Positions 7,241 through 16,667 of a DNA stretch of 64,000 nt are shown here, one piece after another. The position numbers and the translations under genes are program-made. The notes below the pieces were generated by a model, which was not told where the DNA came from, did not search any database, and saw nothing but the letters and a program-made list of their open reading frames with translations. Each line of letters opens with the position of its first letter. Positions within the stretch are counted from its first letter, which is position 1. The stretch comes from Candidatus Humimicrobium oleiphilum. Lineage in GTDB: Bacteria > Actinomycetota > Humimicrobiia > Humimicrobiales > Humimicrobiaceae. The DNA is taken from the NCBI GenBank assembly GCA_002304935.1, contig DBPS01000040.1, forward strand, positions 1 through 64,000. Reading direction: 5' to 3'.

Positions 7241-9328
7241 TTATTCATGGGTATCCTGTTGCTTTTTTCTTTCCTCAATTATAACCTCTGCGAGATTATG
7301 AGGCAATTCATCGTAATGTGAAAATTTCTGTTTAAAAATTCCTCTTCCCTGAGTCATCGATTTTAAATCAACAGCATAATTAAATGTTTCTGACTGGGGT
7401 ACGGATGCTTTAATGACCTGGTTGTGTTTTTCGGCGGAAATACTTATTATCTTTCCTCTTTTTGAATTTACGTCTCCGATTATATCGCCCATATACTCTT
7501 CAGGTACAGAAATATCAAGTTCCATCACCGGCTCAAGTATGACAGGAGAAGCATCTGCCATTCCTTTTTTAAATGCCATGGAAGCAGCAATCTTAAATGC
7601 CATTTCTGATGAATCTACTGTGTGAAATGAACCATCATAAAGATTGACATGGACATCAACAACAGGGAAACCACCCAGTATCCCGGAAAGCAAAGCTTCT
7701 CTTATGCCTTTTTCAACTCCCGGAATATATCCCTTGGGAATTGCGCCTCCAAAAATAGTATCTTCAAATTTAAATCCCTCTCCTTTGGGAAGTGGTTTTA
7801 ACTCTATAAGAACATGTCCGTACTGGCCACGGCCACCGGACTGTTTTTTATACTTATACTCTGATTTTGAATCCTTTCTTATAGTTTCTTTGTAAGCAAC
7901 TTTGGGAGTTTCCAGATTGACATCTATGTCAAACTTCTCTTTTAATTTATCTTTAACTATTGACAAATGAAGTTCTCCCATTCCCCAGACTATGTTTTGT
8001 TTTACCTCAAGATTATTTTCTGTTCTTATTGTTGGATCTTCTTCAATAAGCCTGGCAAGGCCACTGTTTATTTTTTCTTCATCACCTTTGGCAACAGGAG
8101 TTATGGCTTTTGGAAAAATCGGTTCAGGATAAATTATCTTTTCAAGTTCAACAGTTTTGTCAGTATTGGAAATGGTATCATCTGTCTGGATTTCTGTTAT
8201 TTTGGCTACAGCTACTATATCTCCGCATCCTGCTTCAGTTATTTCAGTCTGATTCTTGCCCTGTATCTTAAGAAGGCTGGAAAATTTGTAGCTGTTTTTT
8301 GTGCCGGATACAAAATAACTGTTATTTGGTTTCATTGTTCCGGAGAATATTCTGAAAACAGACAGTTTTCCTATGTAGGGATCTGCCATTGTTTTAAAAA
8401 CATAAGCACATAAAGCAGAACTGTCGCTGACAGGTATTGCTATTTCATTACCATTATTTATTTCTTTTGCCCTGATTTCTTTAAAGTCTGACGGAGAAGG
8501 AAATAGTGTATTTATATAATCCATAAGAATATCTATGCCTATATTTTTTGAAGCCGAGATAGAAAAAACAGGTATTAATGCTTTTTCAAAAACAGCTTTT
8601 TTTAAAACTTCTGATAATTTTTTTGGTTCTATTTCTTCACCATTCAGATATTTTTCAAGAAGCTCCTCATCATTCTCAACAATGCTTTCAACAAGTTCGT
8701 TATATCTGTTTTGAACTTCTTTCATTAAGTCAGAAGCTATTTCATTTTTGGTTCCTGTCTTTGCATCCTGTTTATAAATATAGGAAGATTTGTTAAGTAT
8801 ATCTATAACTGAGTTGAATTTTTCACCTTCACCCACAGGTATTGTAAAAGGAACCAGAGGAGTTGAAAAATTCTTCTTTATATTTTCAATTGCAGCAAAA
8901 TAATCAATATTTTCCTGATCCATCTTGTTCATTATACAAAAAACTGGCGTATTTTTTCCTTCAAGTTCTTCAATTATCTTCTCAGTAACAGCCTGGATAC
9001 TTGCTTTTGGATCAAAAAGAAGAATTGCTCCGTCAATGACCTTGATTGCTTCCATGGTCTGACCAATAAAATCCAGATAACCGGGACAATCTATTATATT
9101 AACATTATGATTTTTCCACTGGTAATTTAAAATGCTCGAATTAATGCTGAAACCTCTTTTTGCTTCAAGCGGGCTGAAATCAGAAGCAGTATTCTTAGCT
9201 TCGATCTTTCCCATTCTGTCGATAGCTCCTGAATTGAATAACATACATTCTGTCAAAGTGGTTTTTCCAGTATTGTTGCCGGAAACTATTCCAACAATTC
9301 TTTTATTTTCTGAACTTGCACTGCTCAT
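7241..9328 (-). CDS. Elongation factor G-like GTPase (EF-G paralogue)
   Basis: The 695-residue chain covers all five EF-G domains, but the G domain is divergent. The P-loop reads GNNTGKTT (residues 17-24), G3 reads DCPGYLDF with Tyr84 in place of the catalytic histidine of DTPGH, and NKMD (134-137) is intact. Domain IV has the usual GGRGQYGHV segment. This matches the EF-G-like/FusA2 group known in actinobacteria and others, whose role is not the canonical translocase. The Shine-Dalgarno sequence before ATG 9328 is strong (GGGAGGA). A canonical fusA should exist elsewhere in the genome. It may share a transcript with the genes down to hypE. Confidence 0.9.
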   Translation of the reverse strand: MSSASSENKRIVGIVSGNNTGKTTLTECMLFNSGAIDRMGKIEAKNTASDFSPLEAKRGFSINSSILNYQWKNHNVNIIDCPGYLDFIGQTMEAIKVIDGAILLFDPKASIQAVTEKIIEELEGKNTPVFCIMNKMDQENIDYFAAIENIKKNFSTPLVPFTIPVGEGEKFNSVIDILNKSSYIYKQDAKTGTKNEIASDLMKEVQNRYNELVESIVENDEELLEKYLNGEEIEPKKLSEVLKKAVFEKALIPVFSISASKNIGIDILMDYINTLFPSPSDFKEIRAKEINNGNEIAIPVSDSSALCAYVFKTMADPYIGKLSVFRIFSGTMKPNNSYFVSGTKNSYKFSSLLKIQGKNQTEITEAGCGDIVAVAKITEIQTDDTISNTDKTVELEKIIYPEPIFPKAITPVAKGDEEKINSGLARLIEEDPTIRTENNLEVKQNIVWGMGELHLSIVKDKLKEKFDIDVNLETPKVAYKETIRKDSKSEYKYKKQSGGRGQYGHVLIELKPLPKGEGFKFEDTIFGGAIPKGYIPGVEKGIREALLSGILGGFPVVDVHVNLYDGSFHTVDSSEMAFKIAASMAFKKGMADASPVILEPVMELDISVPEEYMGDIIGDVNSKRGKIISISAEKHNQVIKASVPQSETFNYAVDLKSMTQGRGIFKQKFSHYDELPHNLAEVIIEERKKQQDTHE

Positions 9329-9401
9329 GAATTCCTCCCGGTAAGAAGTAAAATAAAATTTTTAAAATATATTAAAAAAATAATCCAAAAAAACAAAAAG
9401 A

Positions 9402-9430
9402 ATATTATCATAAAATGAAATAAGTGTAAA
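9402..9430 (-). promoter_or_regulatory. Probable promoter for the EF-G-like gene
   Basis: On the minus strand, TTTACA (9425-9430) and TAATAT (9402-9407) are separated by exactly 17 bases. They lie about 75 bases before the EF-G-like start, giving a leader of roughly 65 bases. The -35 box matches consensus at five of six positions and the -10 box at four. The surrounding DNA is very AT-rich, so chance matches are possible. Confidence 0.42.
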
Positions 9431-9524
9431 AATATAGAAATTTTAAAAATATTTCATAGCCATATAATGATAAAAAATCAATATATACAATAAAAAAGCA
9501 TATTAATTCATATATATCATTTTA

Positions 9525-9533
9525 TGTTATAAT
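9525..9533 (+). promoter_or_regulatory. Extended -10 promoter for lemA-htpX
   Basis: TGTTATAAT (9525-9533) is a perfect extended -10 element, 63 bases before the lemA start. No convincing -35 box lies 17 bases upstream, as is usual for extended -10 promoters. It is the divergent partner of the promoter at 9402-9430. The gap 9329-9596 holds nothing else I can identify. Confidence 0.5.
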
Positions 9534-9596
9534 ATTTTGCGGTTTTTTTGTAAAATATGCTTAGGGATTAAAAAAGTTTTTCAGAAGGGAATATAT

Positions 9597-10172
9597 ATGG
9601 GAATATTAGGCGGAATAATAATTCTGATAGTGATAATTGTGGTAATACTGATTATTTTTATCGGACTTTATAATTCGATTGTTTCTTTGCGCAATAAAGT
9701 AGATAATGCCTGGTTTCAGATAGATGTCCAGCTAAAGAAAAGATATGATCTTATACCAAATCTGGTTGAAACTGTAAAAGGTTATGCGGCGCATGAAAAA
9801 GAAACTCTGGAGAATGTAATAGCTGCAAGGCAGTTAGGGGTGAATGCAGATACCGTAAAAGATCATAATCAGGCTGAAAATATGATTTCCAATACTTTGA
9901 AAAGTCTGTTTGCTGTTGCTGAGAATTATCCAAATCTTAAAGCTGACCAGCATTTTCTTAAATTAATGGAAGAACTTCAGGGAATTGAAAACAATATTGC
10001 ATTTGCAAGACAGTTTTATAATGACATGGTCATGCAGTTTAATACAAAAATACAAACTTTTCCGGGAAATCTTTTTGCAGGTATGTTTAATTTCAAGTCG
10101 AAAGATTATTTTGTCCTGGAAGAAAGTGCGGCCAGAGAACCTGTCAGGGTTAAATTTACGGAAGAAAAATAA
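9597..10172 (+). CDS. lemA: LemA family protein
   Basis: LemA proteins are membrane-anchored coiled-coil proteins of uncertain function, often encoded beside an M48 protease. The ATG at 9597 is preferred over an upstream in-frame codon at 9537. A Shine-Dalgarno-like AGAAGGGA lies at 9583-9590, and the family starts directly with the membrane helix. The 191-residue product has an N-terminal transmembrane helix (about 3-26). The LemA core follows, with LRNKVDNAWFQIDVQLKKR, DLIPNLVETVKGYAAHE and the late YND.V..FN segment. It overlaps htpX by one base (TAATG). Confidence 0.94.
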   Translation: MGILGGIIILIVIIVVILIIFIGLYNSIVSLRNKVDNAWFQIDVQLKKRYDLIPNLVETVKGYAAHEKETLENVIAARQLGVNADTVKDHNQAENMISNTLKSLFAVAENYPNLKADQHFLKLMEELQGIENNIAFARQFYNDMVMQFNTKIQTFPGNLFAGMFNFKSKDYFVLEESAAREPVRVKFTEEK

Positions 10173-11125
10173 TGTATCAGCAAATAGCAGCAAATAAATT
10201 CAAATCTGCTTTGGCTATAATAATTTTCATTATTTTTATCGCACTTATAGGATTTCTGATTGGATATTTTCTGGACAGCAGATATCAGTCCGGAGGGAAT
10301 TATTATTCTGTTTTCATTCTGGTGATAGCATTTACAGGAGCATCAATCGGAAGTTTTGCAGGTTATTTTTATAGTGATAAAATAATTTTGCAAATGACAA
10401 ATGCCAGGCCTGTCACTAAAGAAGAAAATACGAGAATTTATTATCTGGTTGAAGGTCTTGCAATTGCTGCAGGAATTCCCAGGCCGGAGATATATATTAT
10501 TGAAGAAAGCGGGATGAATGCTTTTGCAGCTGGAAGAAATCCAAAAAATAGCGTAATTGCCCTGACGCGTGGTTTGATTGATAATTTAAATGATGAAGAG
10601 CTTAAAGGAGTGGTATCGCATGAGATATCACACATTAAGAATTATGATATATTGCTTGGAACTGTTCTAGTTGTATTTGTAGGTATGTTGTCAATAATAA
10701 GCAATATATTGCTTAGAAGTTTTTTCTTTGGCGGTTCAAGAAGAAGATCTGACTCCAGAAACGGTGCAGGAGGTATTCTTGCACTTATTTTGCTTGTAGC
10801 AGGAATAATACTTATATTGCTTTCGCCATTAGTAGGAACAATAATAAGACTTGCTGTAAGCAGGAGCAGAGAGTTTCTTGCAGATAGCAACGGTGCTCTG
10901 ATATCAAGATATCCGGCTGGTCTTGCCAACGCATTAAAAAAAATAAGTACAGACAGCAAGATAGAAGGAGCGAGTAGCGCTCTCGCGCATCTTTTCATAT
11001 CAGATCCTGTTAAAAAAGAAAACAGATCTTTTTTTTCAAATATGTTCAGTACCCATCCGCCGGTAGAAGAGAGAATAAAAAGGCTTGAATCAATGGCTTT
11101 GGGTGTAGGAATTAATTATAAATAA
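10172..11125 (+). CDS. htpX: Membrane zinc metalloprotease HtpX (M48)
   Basis: HtpX is an integral-membrane protease that degrades misfolded membrane proteins. In 317 residues there are two N-terminal membrane helices (about 13-32 and 47-67), the zinc motif HEISH (150-154), two more helices (about 163-185 and 202-228), and the third zinc ligand in SREFLAD (E234). The length and layout match the family. Translation is coupled to lemA through the one-base overlap, the common lemA-htpX pairing. Confidence 0.95.
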   Translation: MYQQIAANKFKSALAIIIFIIFIALIGFLIGYFLDSRYQSGGNYYSVFILVIAFTGASIGSFAGYFYSDKIILQMTNARPVTKEENTRIYYLVEGLAIAAGIPRPEIYIIEESGMNAFAAGRNPKNSVIALTRGLIDNLNDEELKGVVSHEISHIKNYDILLGTVLVVFVGMLSIISNILLRSFFFGGSRRRSDSRNGAGGILALILLVAGIILILLSPLVGTIIRLAVSRSREFLADSNGALISRYPAGLANALKKISTDSKIEGASSALAHLFISDPVKKENRSFFSNMFSTHPPVEERIKRLESMALGVGINYK

Positions 11126-11142
11126 ATAGGAGGAACTAAATA

Positions 11143-12024
11143 ATGGAGAAGGGAACAATAAAAGTAAAGACCGGACTGGCTGAAATGCTCAAAGGCGGGG
11201 TAATAATGGATGTTACCACTGTGGAACAGGCAAAAATTGCAGAAGAAGCAGGAGCAGTTTCTGTCATGGCTCTTGAAAGAATACCTGCGGACATAAGAGC
11301 AGCAGGCGGAGTTGCCAGAATGACTGACCCAGAAATAATCATAAAAATAATGAATGCAGTGACTATTCCTGTAATGGCAAAATGCAGAATAGGACATTTT
11401 ACCGAGGCACAGATCCTTGAATCAATAGGAATTGATTATATAGATGAAAGCGAAGTGCTAACCCCTGCTGATGAAAAGTATCATGTGAATAAATGGGATT
11501 TTAAAGTTCCATTTGTCTGCGGGGCAACAAATCTTGCAGAAGCTCTGAGAAGAATAGGAGAAGGTGCTGCAATGATAAGGACAAAAGGTGAACCTGGCAC
11601 AGGAAATGTTGTTGAAGCAGTAAGGCATATGAGGGCAATAAAAGATGATGTCAGAAGGGTTGCTGCAATGCCAAAAGAAGAGATGATGACTGTTTCAAAA
11701 GAATTTGGTGCACCTTATGAGCTCATAATGTATGTAAGAGAAAACGGTAAACTGCCTGTTGTCAATTTTTCAGCTGGTGGCATTGCAACACCTGCTGATG
11801 CAGCTATGATAATGCAGCTTGGTGCTGATGGTATTTTTGTAGGTTCGGGTATTTTCAAATCCGAAAATCCTTTAAAAATGGCAAAAGCAATAGTAGATGC
11901 CACAACTCATTTCAATAATCCGGAATTGCTTGCAAAAGTATCCAGAGGGCTTGGCAGCCCGATGAGCGGGCTGGAAATATCAAAAATACCAAAAGAAGAG
12001 TTGCTTGCGCAAAGAGGATGGTAA
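11143..12024 (+). CDS. pdxS: Pyridoxal 5'-phosphate synthase subunit PdxS
   Basis: PdxS is the synthase subunit that makes pyridoxal 5'-phosphate from ribose 5-phosphate, glyceraldehyde 3-phosphate and ammonia. The 293-residue TIM barrel has the family motifs [13 protein letters not shown] (Asp23) and [11 protein letters not shown] with the Schiff-base Lys80. The second lysine region (VRHMR) and the late phosphate loop ([13 protein letters not shown]) are also present. A good Shine-Dalgarno sequence (AGGAGG) precedes the ATG. The glutaminase partner pdxT follows 34 bases downstream, so the pair forms one deoxyxylulose-independent vitamin B6 unit. Confidence 0.97.
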   Translation: MEKGTIKVKTGLAEMLKGGVIMDVTTVEQAKIAEEAGAVSVMALERIPADIRAAGGVARMTDPEIIIKIMNAVTIPVMAKCRIGHFTEAQILESIGIDYIDESEVLTPADEKYHVNKWDFKVPFVCGATNLAEALRRIGEGAAMIRTKGEPGTGNVVEAVRHMRAIKDDVRRVAAMPKEEMMTVSKEFGAPYELIMYVRENGKLPVVNFSAGGIATPADAAMIMQLGADGIFVGSGIFKSENPLKMAKAIVDATTHFNNPELLAKVSRGLGSPMSGLEISKIPKEELLAQRGW

Positions 12025-12058
12025 TAATTATTCAGTGAATGCAGAAAAAAAAGAAAAA

Positions 12059-12634
12059 ATGAATATAAAAATTGGTGTTCTTGCACTGCAGGGAGCATTC
12101 AGGGAACATATAAAAGCTTTCCAGAAAGCAGGGGCAGAAGCAGTGGAAATAAAATTTCCCGGCGACATAAATGAAATTGATGGCTTGGTTGTTCCGGGCG
12201 GCGAAAGCACAACTATTTCCAAACTGATAGATAAATATGAGTTTAAAAAATATCTTGATGAAATATATTTATGCGGGAAACCTATGTACGGTACCTGTGC
12301 CGGAATGATTCTGTTTGCAAGAGAAGTTGTAAATGAAAACTTCGGTCTGGGTTATATTGATATAGCTGTTGAAAGGAATTCTTATGGAAGACAGATAGAT
12401 AGTTTTCATGAAATGATTGAATTATCTTTTGACAGAAGTAAAAAATTTGAAGCTATTTTTATAAGAGCACCCAGAATAACCAGTACCGGGCCTGAAGTTG
12501 ATATTCTTGCCAAAATTAATGATAATATTATTCTGGCAAGGCAAAAAAATATTCTTGTTAGCTCTTTTCACCCTGAGCTGCAGGATGATTTAAGGATTCA
12601 TGATTATTTTTTAAACATGGTTTTACATAAATAA
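12059..12634 (+). CDS. pdxT: Pyridoxal 5'-phosphate synthase glutaminase PdxT
   Basis: PdxT is the glutaminase that supplies ammonia to PdxS. The start at ATG 12059 gives 191 residues, the normal length. A start at 12005, inside pdxS, would add an unrelated basic leader. The protein opens with IGVLALQGAFREH, has the PGGESTT loop, the nucleophile Cys80 in GTCAGMI and the catalytic SSFHPEL near the C-terminus. The order pdxS-pdxT-yebC-ruvC is characteristic of actinobacteria. Confidence 0.95.
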   Translation: MNIKIGVLALQGAFREHIKAFQKAGAEAVEIKFPGDINEIDGLVVPGGESTTISKLIDKYEFKKYLDEIYLCGKPMYGTCAGMILFAREVVNENFGLGYIDIAVERNSYGRQIDSFHEMIELSFDRSKKFEAIFIRAPRITSTGPEVDILAKINDNIILARQKNILVSSFHPELQDDLRIHDYFLNMVLHK

Positions 12635-12648
12635 AAAGGGAGTAATAT

Positions 12649-13401
12649 ATGTCAGGACATTCAAAATGGCACTCGATTAAACATAAAAAGGCTAAAGAAG
12701 ATGCAAAAAAAGGAAATATTTTTGGCAAACTTGCAAGAATGATATCGATTGCAGCAAGAGAAGGCGGCAGCGGGGATCCCAATAATAATAATGCGCTTGC
12801 AAATGCGCTTGCCAAGGCTAAAGAATATAATCTTCCGCAGGACAATATTGAGAGAGCAATAAAAAAAGGTACCGGGGAAATGGACGGTGTAAAGTTTGAA
12901 AGAATGACTTATGAAGGATACGGACCTGCCGGAATTGCTGTAATGGTGGATGTGACAACAGAGAATAAGAACAGAACTGCTGCAGACATAAGAAGCATAT
13001 TCAGCAGAAATAATGGAAGCCTGGGCGAGTCAGGATGTGTTGCGTGGATGTTTGACAAAAAAGGCATAATAACTGTCAGTAAAGATTCAGTTAATGATTA
13101 TGATGAATTTATGCTGAATGCCATAGACAGCGGAGCAGAAGACATTGAAGAAACTGATGATGCATACGAAATAAAAGTCGAACCTTCAGAAATGGGAAAT
13201 GTAAAGGAAAAGCTAATTTCTAATAAAATAAATGTAAAATTCACTGATGTTCTGTTAATCCCGAAAACAACATTAAAATTATCAAAAAGTGAAACCGAAA
13301 AAGCATTAAGGATAATAAATGCTTTGGATGATTACGACGATGTGGAAAATGTATATTCAAATCTTGAGATTGAAGATGAAATGGTCGATGAAATCAGTTA
13401 A
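12649..13401 (+). CDS. yebC: YebC/PmpR family protein
   Basis: This 250-residue protein begins with the strongly conserved MSGHSKWHSIKHKKA block and continues with the three-domain TACO1/YebC fold (GNIFGKLARMI, ENKNRTAADIRSIF, GCVAWMFDKKG). Family members have been described as transcriptional regulators and, more recently, as factors acting on ribosomes at proline-rich stretches. The sequence does not separate these roles. A Shine-Dalgarno-like AAAGGGAG precedes the ATG, and ruvC follows after 11 bases. Confidence 0.95.
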   Translation: MSGHSKWHSIKHKKAKEDAKKGNIFGKLARMISIAAREGGSGDPNNNNALANALAKAKEYNLPQDNIERAIKKGTGEMDGVKFERMTYEGYGPAGIAVMVDVTTENKNRTAADIRSIFSRNNGSLGESGCVAWMFDKKGIITVSKDSVNDYDEFMLNAIDSGAEDIEETDDAYEIKVEPSEMGNVKEKLISNKINVKFTDVLLIPKTTLKLSKSETEKALRIINALDDYDDVENVYSNLEIEDEMVDEIS

Positions 13402-13412
13402 TATATAAAAAA

Positions 13413-13937
13413 ATGGATTTAATCAATAACAGAATTCTGGGAATAGACCCTGGTCTTGAAACGACAGGAGTGAGCATTATAGATATTTCTAATTCTTCTT
13501 CTTACGAAATTATTTTTTGCGATTGTATAATTACATCAAAAAATAAAAAGATTCCTCAAAGATTATCAGAGATATATGTCGGGATAAACGAAGTGATAAA
13601 AAAATACAGACCTTTCTGTCTTGCAATAGAAGAATTATTTTTTGCCGCTAATGTCAAAACTGCTATGAATGTGGGACAGGCAAGAGGGACAGCATTGCTC
13701 GCTGCATTTTTAAATAAGATGGAAATATATGAATATACCCCTCTGGAAGTAAAGCAGGCTATAGTTGGTTATGGCAGAGCAAGTAAAGAGCAAATAAAAT
13801 ATATGATAAAAGTAATCCTTAAAATAAAGGAAGATAATTTTATTTCCAAAAAAGATGATGCCTGGGACAGCCTTGCAATTGCAGTATGTCATGCAAATAG
13901 CAGCAGCTTTTATAAAAAAACAAAAAAATCATTTTAG
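13413..13937 (+). CDS. ruvC: Holliday junction resolvase RuvC
   Basis: RuvC is the endonuclease that cuts Holliday junctions bound by RuvAB. The 174-residue RNase H-fold protein shows the first catalytic aspartate in ILGIDPGLETTG, a glutamate in AIEELFF, the NVKTAMNVGQARG block and the C-terminal acidic pair in KKDDAWDSLAIA. The last position, normally DA, reads DS, which does not remove an acidic residue. It leads ruvC-ruvA-ruvB; a 59-base gap to ruvA holds no clear signal. Confidence 0.95.
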   Translation: MDLINNRILGIDPGLETTGVSIIDISNSSSYEIIFCDCIITSKNKKIPQRLSEIYVGINEVIKKYRPFCLAIEELFFAANVKTAMNVGQARGTALLAAFLNKMEIYEYTPLEVKQAIVGYGRASKEQIKYMIKVILKIKEDNFISKKDDAWDSLAIAVCHANSSSFYKKTKKSF

Positions 13938-13996
13938 CAGCAACGCTGATATTATTTTTTAAAAGATTTATCAATCAGATATATTAATTTAAAAAA

Positions 13997-14584
13997 ATGA
14001 TTGCAAAAATAAAAGGAATTTTAACAAATAAGAATCTTACCAGAATCCTGATTGAGACTTTTGGCATCGGTTTTGAAATACTGATTTCTGCAAAGACTTA
14101 TGAGAAGCTGCCGGATACAGGAAAAGAAGTTTCGATTGATACATATATGCATGTAAGAGAAGATGCAGTTGTGCTTATAGGATTTAACTGTGTTGAGGAA
14201 AAAGAAATTTTTTTAAAATTATTATCGGTTTCCGGAGTATCCGTCAAAATTGCCTTAAGTGTATTATCCATATATAATACAGAAGAAATTGCCAGGCTGA
14301 TTGAAACAAAACAGTCTGAAATGCTAAAAAGGGTTCCGGGGATAGGAAAAAAATTATCTGACCGTATAATTCTTGAACTTCAGGGTAAATTCAAGGAAAG
14401 CATAATTCCCTATGGTGTTTCAGACAGTATAAGTTCAGATAAAATTGAGGAAGTAAAGGAAGCATTAAAAACTCTCGGGTATTCCGGTAATGAAATAGCA
14501 AAAGCAATTTCAAGAATTAACCCCGAATCTGTAAAAGAAAAGAATATTGAAGAGATCTTAAAAGAAGTCCTTAAGGAGGTTTAA
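13997..14584 (+). CDS. ruvA: Holliday junction branch-migration protein RuvA
   Basis: RuvA binds the four-way junction and loads the RuvB motor. The 195-residue protein has the N-terminal OB-fold (MIAKIKGIL to about 62), tandem helix-hairpin-helix motifs ([32 protein letters not shown]) and the C-terminal RuvB-contacting domain ([13 protein letters not shown]). The last codons contain the Shine-Dalgarno sequence that appears to serve ruvB. Confidence 0.95.
   Translation: MIAKIKGILTNKNLTRILIETFGIGFEILISAKTYEKLPDTGKEVSIDTYMHVREDAVVLIGFNCVEEKEIFLKLLSVSGVSVKIALSVLSIYNTEEIARLIETKQSEMLKRVPGIGKKLSDRIILELQGKFKESIIPYGVSDSISSDKIEEVKEALKTLGYSGNEIAKAISRINPESVKEKNIEEILKEVLKEV
14573..14580 (+). promoter_or_regulatory. 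Strong Shine-Dalgarno pointing to a non-standard ruvB start
   Basis: AAGGAGGT (14573-14580) is the best ribosome-binding site in the neighbourhood. The nearest ATG or GTG in the ruvB frame is the GTG at 14604, 23 bases away and too far for normal initiation. An in-frame ATA lies at 14586, five bases after the site, and an in-frame ATT at 14592. Either the start codon is unusual or this site is fortuitous. Confidence 0.6.
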
Positions 14585-14603
14585 AATAGACATTAACGAA
14601 AAG

Positions 14604-15638
14604 GTGCCGATAGAAAAAGAAGAAACTTCGGGAGAGCTTGATGCAAAAGTAAAGGTAGAAGATTTTGAGCTGGATAAAAGCCTGAGACCAAAACAAATAG
14701 CAGAATTCATAGGACAGGAAAGAATAATTGAGAATCTGAAGATATTTATAGATTCTGCCAGAAAAAGAAGCGAACCTCTTGATCATGTTCTTCTTTCGGG
14801 ACCTCCGGGACTTGGCAAAACATGCCTTGCAGAGATAATAGCAAATGAAATTGGCGTTAATTTTAAGATAACTTCCGGTCCGGCAATCGAAAGAGCCGGA
14901 GATCTTGCAGCAATCCTTACAAATCTTGAACAATTCGATGTTCTTTTTATTGATGAGATTCACAGGCTCAACAGAACTGTTGAAGAAATTCTTTATCCTG
15001 CAATGGAAGATTACAAACTAGACATAATCATCGGCAAGGGACCGTCTGCCAAATCAATAAGGATTGATATCGCTCCTTTTACCATAATAGGGGCTACAAC
15101 AAGGACAGGCCTGCTTGCTTCACCTTTAAGAGACAGGTTCGGAGTAAATCTGAGGCTTGATTATTATAAAGTTCCTGACCTGATAAGGATAATTACAAGA
15201 TCGTCCAGAATACTTGGATTAAAAATAACTGATGAGGGCGCACATTCTATTGCCAAAAGATCAAGGGGGACACCAAGAATAGCAAACAGGCTTCTTAAAA
15301 GAGTCAGAGATCATGCTATTGCATACGGTAATGGTAATATTGATCTGGATATAGCTGAAAGAGCGCTTGAAAAAATGGACATAGACCCTCTTGGCCTTGA
15401 TGTCATTGATAAAAAAATACTTGATACAATAATAAACAAATTTAATGGCGGACCTGTAGGAGTCGGAACCATTGCAATTTCAATAGGAGAAGAAGTCAAT
15501 ACTATCGAAGATGTATACGAGCCATATCTTTTACAGATAGGTTTTATAAAAAGAACTTCAAAAGGAAGAGTTGCAACAGATAGAAGCTTCAGGCATCTTG
15601 GAATTAAAAAACCACTTGAAAACAAAACATTATTCTGA
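14604..15638 (+). CDS. ruvB: Holliday junction helicase RuvB
   Basis: RuvB is the hexameric AAA+ motor that drives branch migration. Counting from the GTG at 14604 it has 344 residues, with Walker A GPPGLGKT at 66-73, Walker B FIDEIH at 115-120, sensor GATTRTG and the arginine-finger region [10 protein letters not shown] winged-helix C-terminus follows ([13 protein letters not shown]). The frame is open six codons further upstream, to an ATA at 14586 placed correctly after a strong Shine-Dalgarno sequence, so the real protein may start there. GTG is given as the conservative start. Confidence 0.95.
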   Translation: MPIEKEETSGELDAKVKVEDFELDKSLRPKQIAEFIGQERIIENLKIFIDSARKRSEPLDHVLLSGPPGLGKTCLAEIIANEIGVNFKITSGPAIERAGDLAAILTNLEQFDVLFIDEIHRLNRTVEEILYPAMEDYKLDIIIGKGPSAKSIRIDIAPFTIIGATTRTGLLASPLRDRFGVNLRLDYYKVPDLIRIITRSSRILGLKITDEGAHSIAKRSRGTPRIANRLLKRVRDHAIAYGNGNIDLDIAERALEKMDIDPLGLDVIDKKILDTIINKFNGGPVGVGTIAISIGEEVNTIEDVYEPYLLQIGFIKRTSKGRVATDRSFRHLGIKKPLENKTLF

Positions 15639-15644
15639 GTCTGC

Positions 15645-16667
15645 ATGTATACCGAACTTTTTAACTATAATCTTCCAAATGAACTTATCGCCCAGCAACC
15701 TTTAGCTGAAAGAGAAAAAGCAAAAATGCTTGTCCTGGATAAAAATACCGGAGAAATCCAGCATGATTATTTTTATAATATTATTGATTATTTGAAAGCT
15801 GAGGATGTACTGGTACTTAATGATTCAAAAGTAATGAAATGCAGGCTTTTCGGGGAAAAAGAAGAAACATCTGCACGTATAGAATGTTTTATAATAAAAA
15901 AAGTATCGGATAAGAAAGCAATTGCACTTCTCAGGCCATTTAAAAGAGTATCCCGGGGAACAAAAGTATTTTTAAATAAAAAAAATGATGTTTTTTTTGA
16001 AGTTGAAAAAAAAATGGAAGAAGGAAAGGCTTTGGTCACATTTAATAAAAATATTTCCGAAGTCATTTCTTTTTATGGGATTATGCCTTTGCCACCCTAT
16101 ATCAGAAACCGGAAATTCGATGAAAGTTTTTATCAGACGATTTACGCCAGAAATGAAGGTTCTGCTGCTGCCCCGACTGCCGGGCTTCATTTTACAAAAG
16201 AGATTTTAATGAAAATAAAGGAAAAAGGCACTTCTGTCGCAAAAGTCAGATTGGATATAGGTCTTGATACTTTTAAGCCTGTAAGTGAAAAAAACATAGA
16301 AGATCACATGATACACTCTGAAGAGTTTTCAATTACAGCTGCAAATGTTAAAAAAATAGAATTTTCCAGGGAAAGAAAAGGAAAAGTAGTGGCAGTAGGT
16401 ACGACAACGGTAAGAGTACTTGAAACTATTATGTGCAGATTCAAAAGATTAAAGGAATATTCAGGTAATACCGGACTTTTTATATATCCCGGATATGATT
16501 TTAAATTAGTAGACCTTATAATAACTAATTTCCATTTACCCAGATCAACGCTGATTGTTATGATCAGTGCATTTGCCGGAAGGGAAAAATTATTAAATGC
16601 TTATGAAGAAGCAATAAGAAAAAAATACAGATTTTACAGTCTCGGAGACTGCATGTTAATAAAATGA
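15645..16667 (+). CDS. queA: S-adenosylmethionine:tRNA ribosyltransferase-isomerase QueA
   Basis: QueA converts preQ1 at tRNA position 34 to epoxyqueuosine using the ribosyl part of S-adenosylmethionine. The 340 residues show the conserved opening (FNYNLPNELIAQQPL), VLNDSKVMKCRLFG, GIMPLPPYI, the GSAAAPTAGLHFT block and the C-terminal TNFHLPRSTLIVMISAF. The gene overlaps tgt by four bases (ATGA), so both queuosine enzymes are translated together. Confidence 0.96.
   Translation: MYTELFNYNLPNELIAQQPLAEREKAKMLVLDKNTGEIQHDYFYNIIDYLKAEDVLVLNDSKVMKCRLFGEKEETSARIECFIIKKVSDKKAIALLRPFKRVSRGTKVFLNKKNDVFFEVEKKMEEGKALVTFNKNISEVISFYGIMPLPPYIRNRKFDESFYQTIYARNEGSAAAPTAGLHFTKEILMKIKEKGTSVAKVRLDIGLDTFKPVSEKNIEDHMIHSEEFSITAANVKKIEFSRERKGKVVAVGTTTVRVLETIMCRFKRLKEYSGNTGLFIYPGYDFKLVDLIITNFHLPRSTLIVMISAFAGREKLLNAYEEAIRKKYRFYSLGDCMLIK

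Noticed and set aside
7967..8413. 148-codon open frame on the plus strand inside the EF-G-like gene
   Set aside because: It lies antisense to a clearly conserved coding region, has odd aromatic- and Cys-rich composition and no ribosome-binding site.
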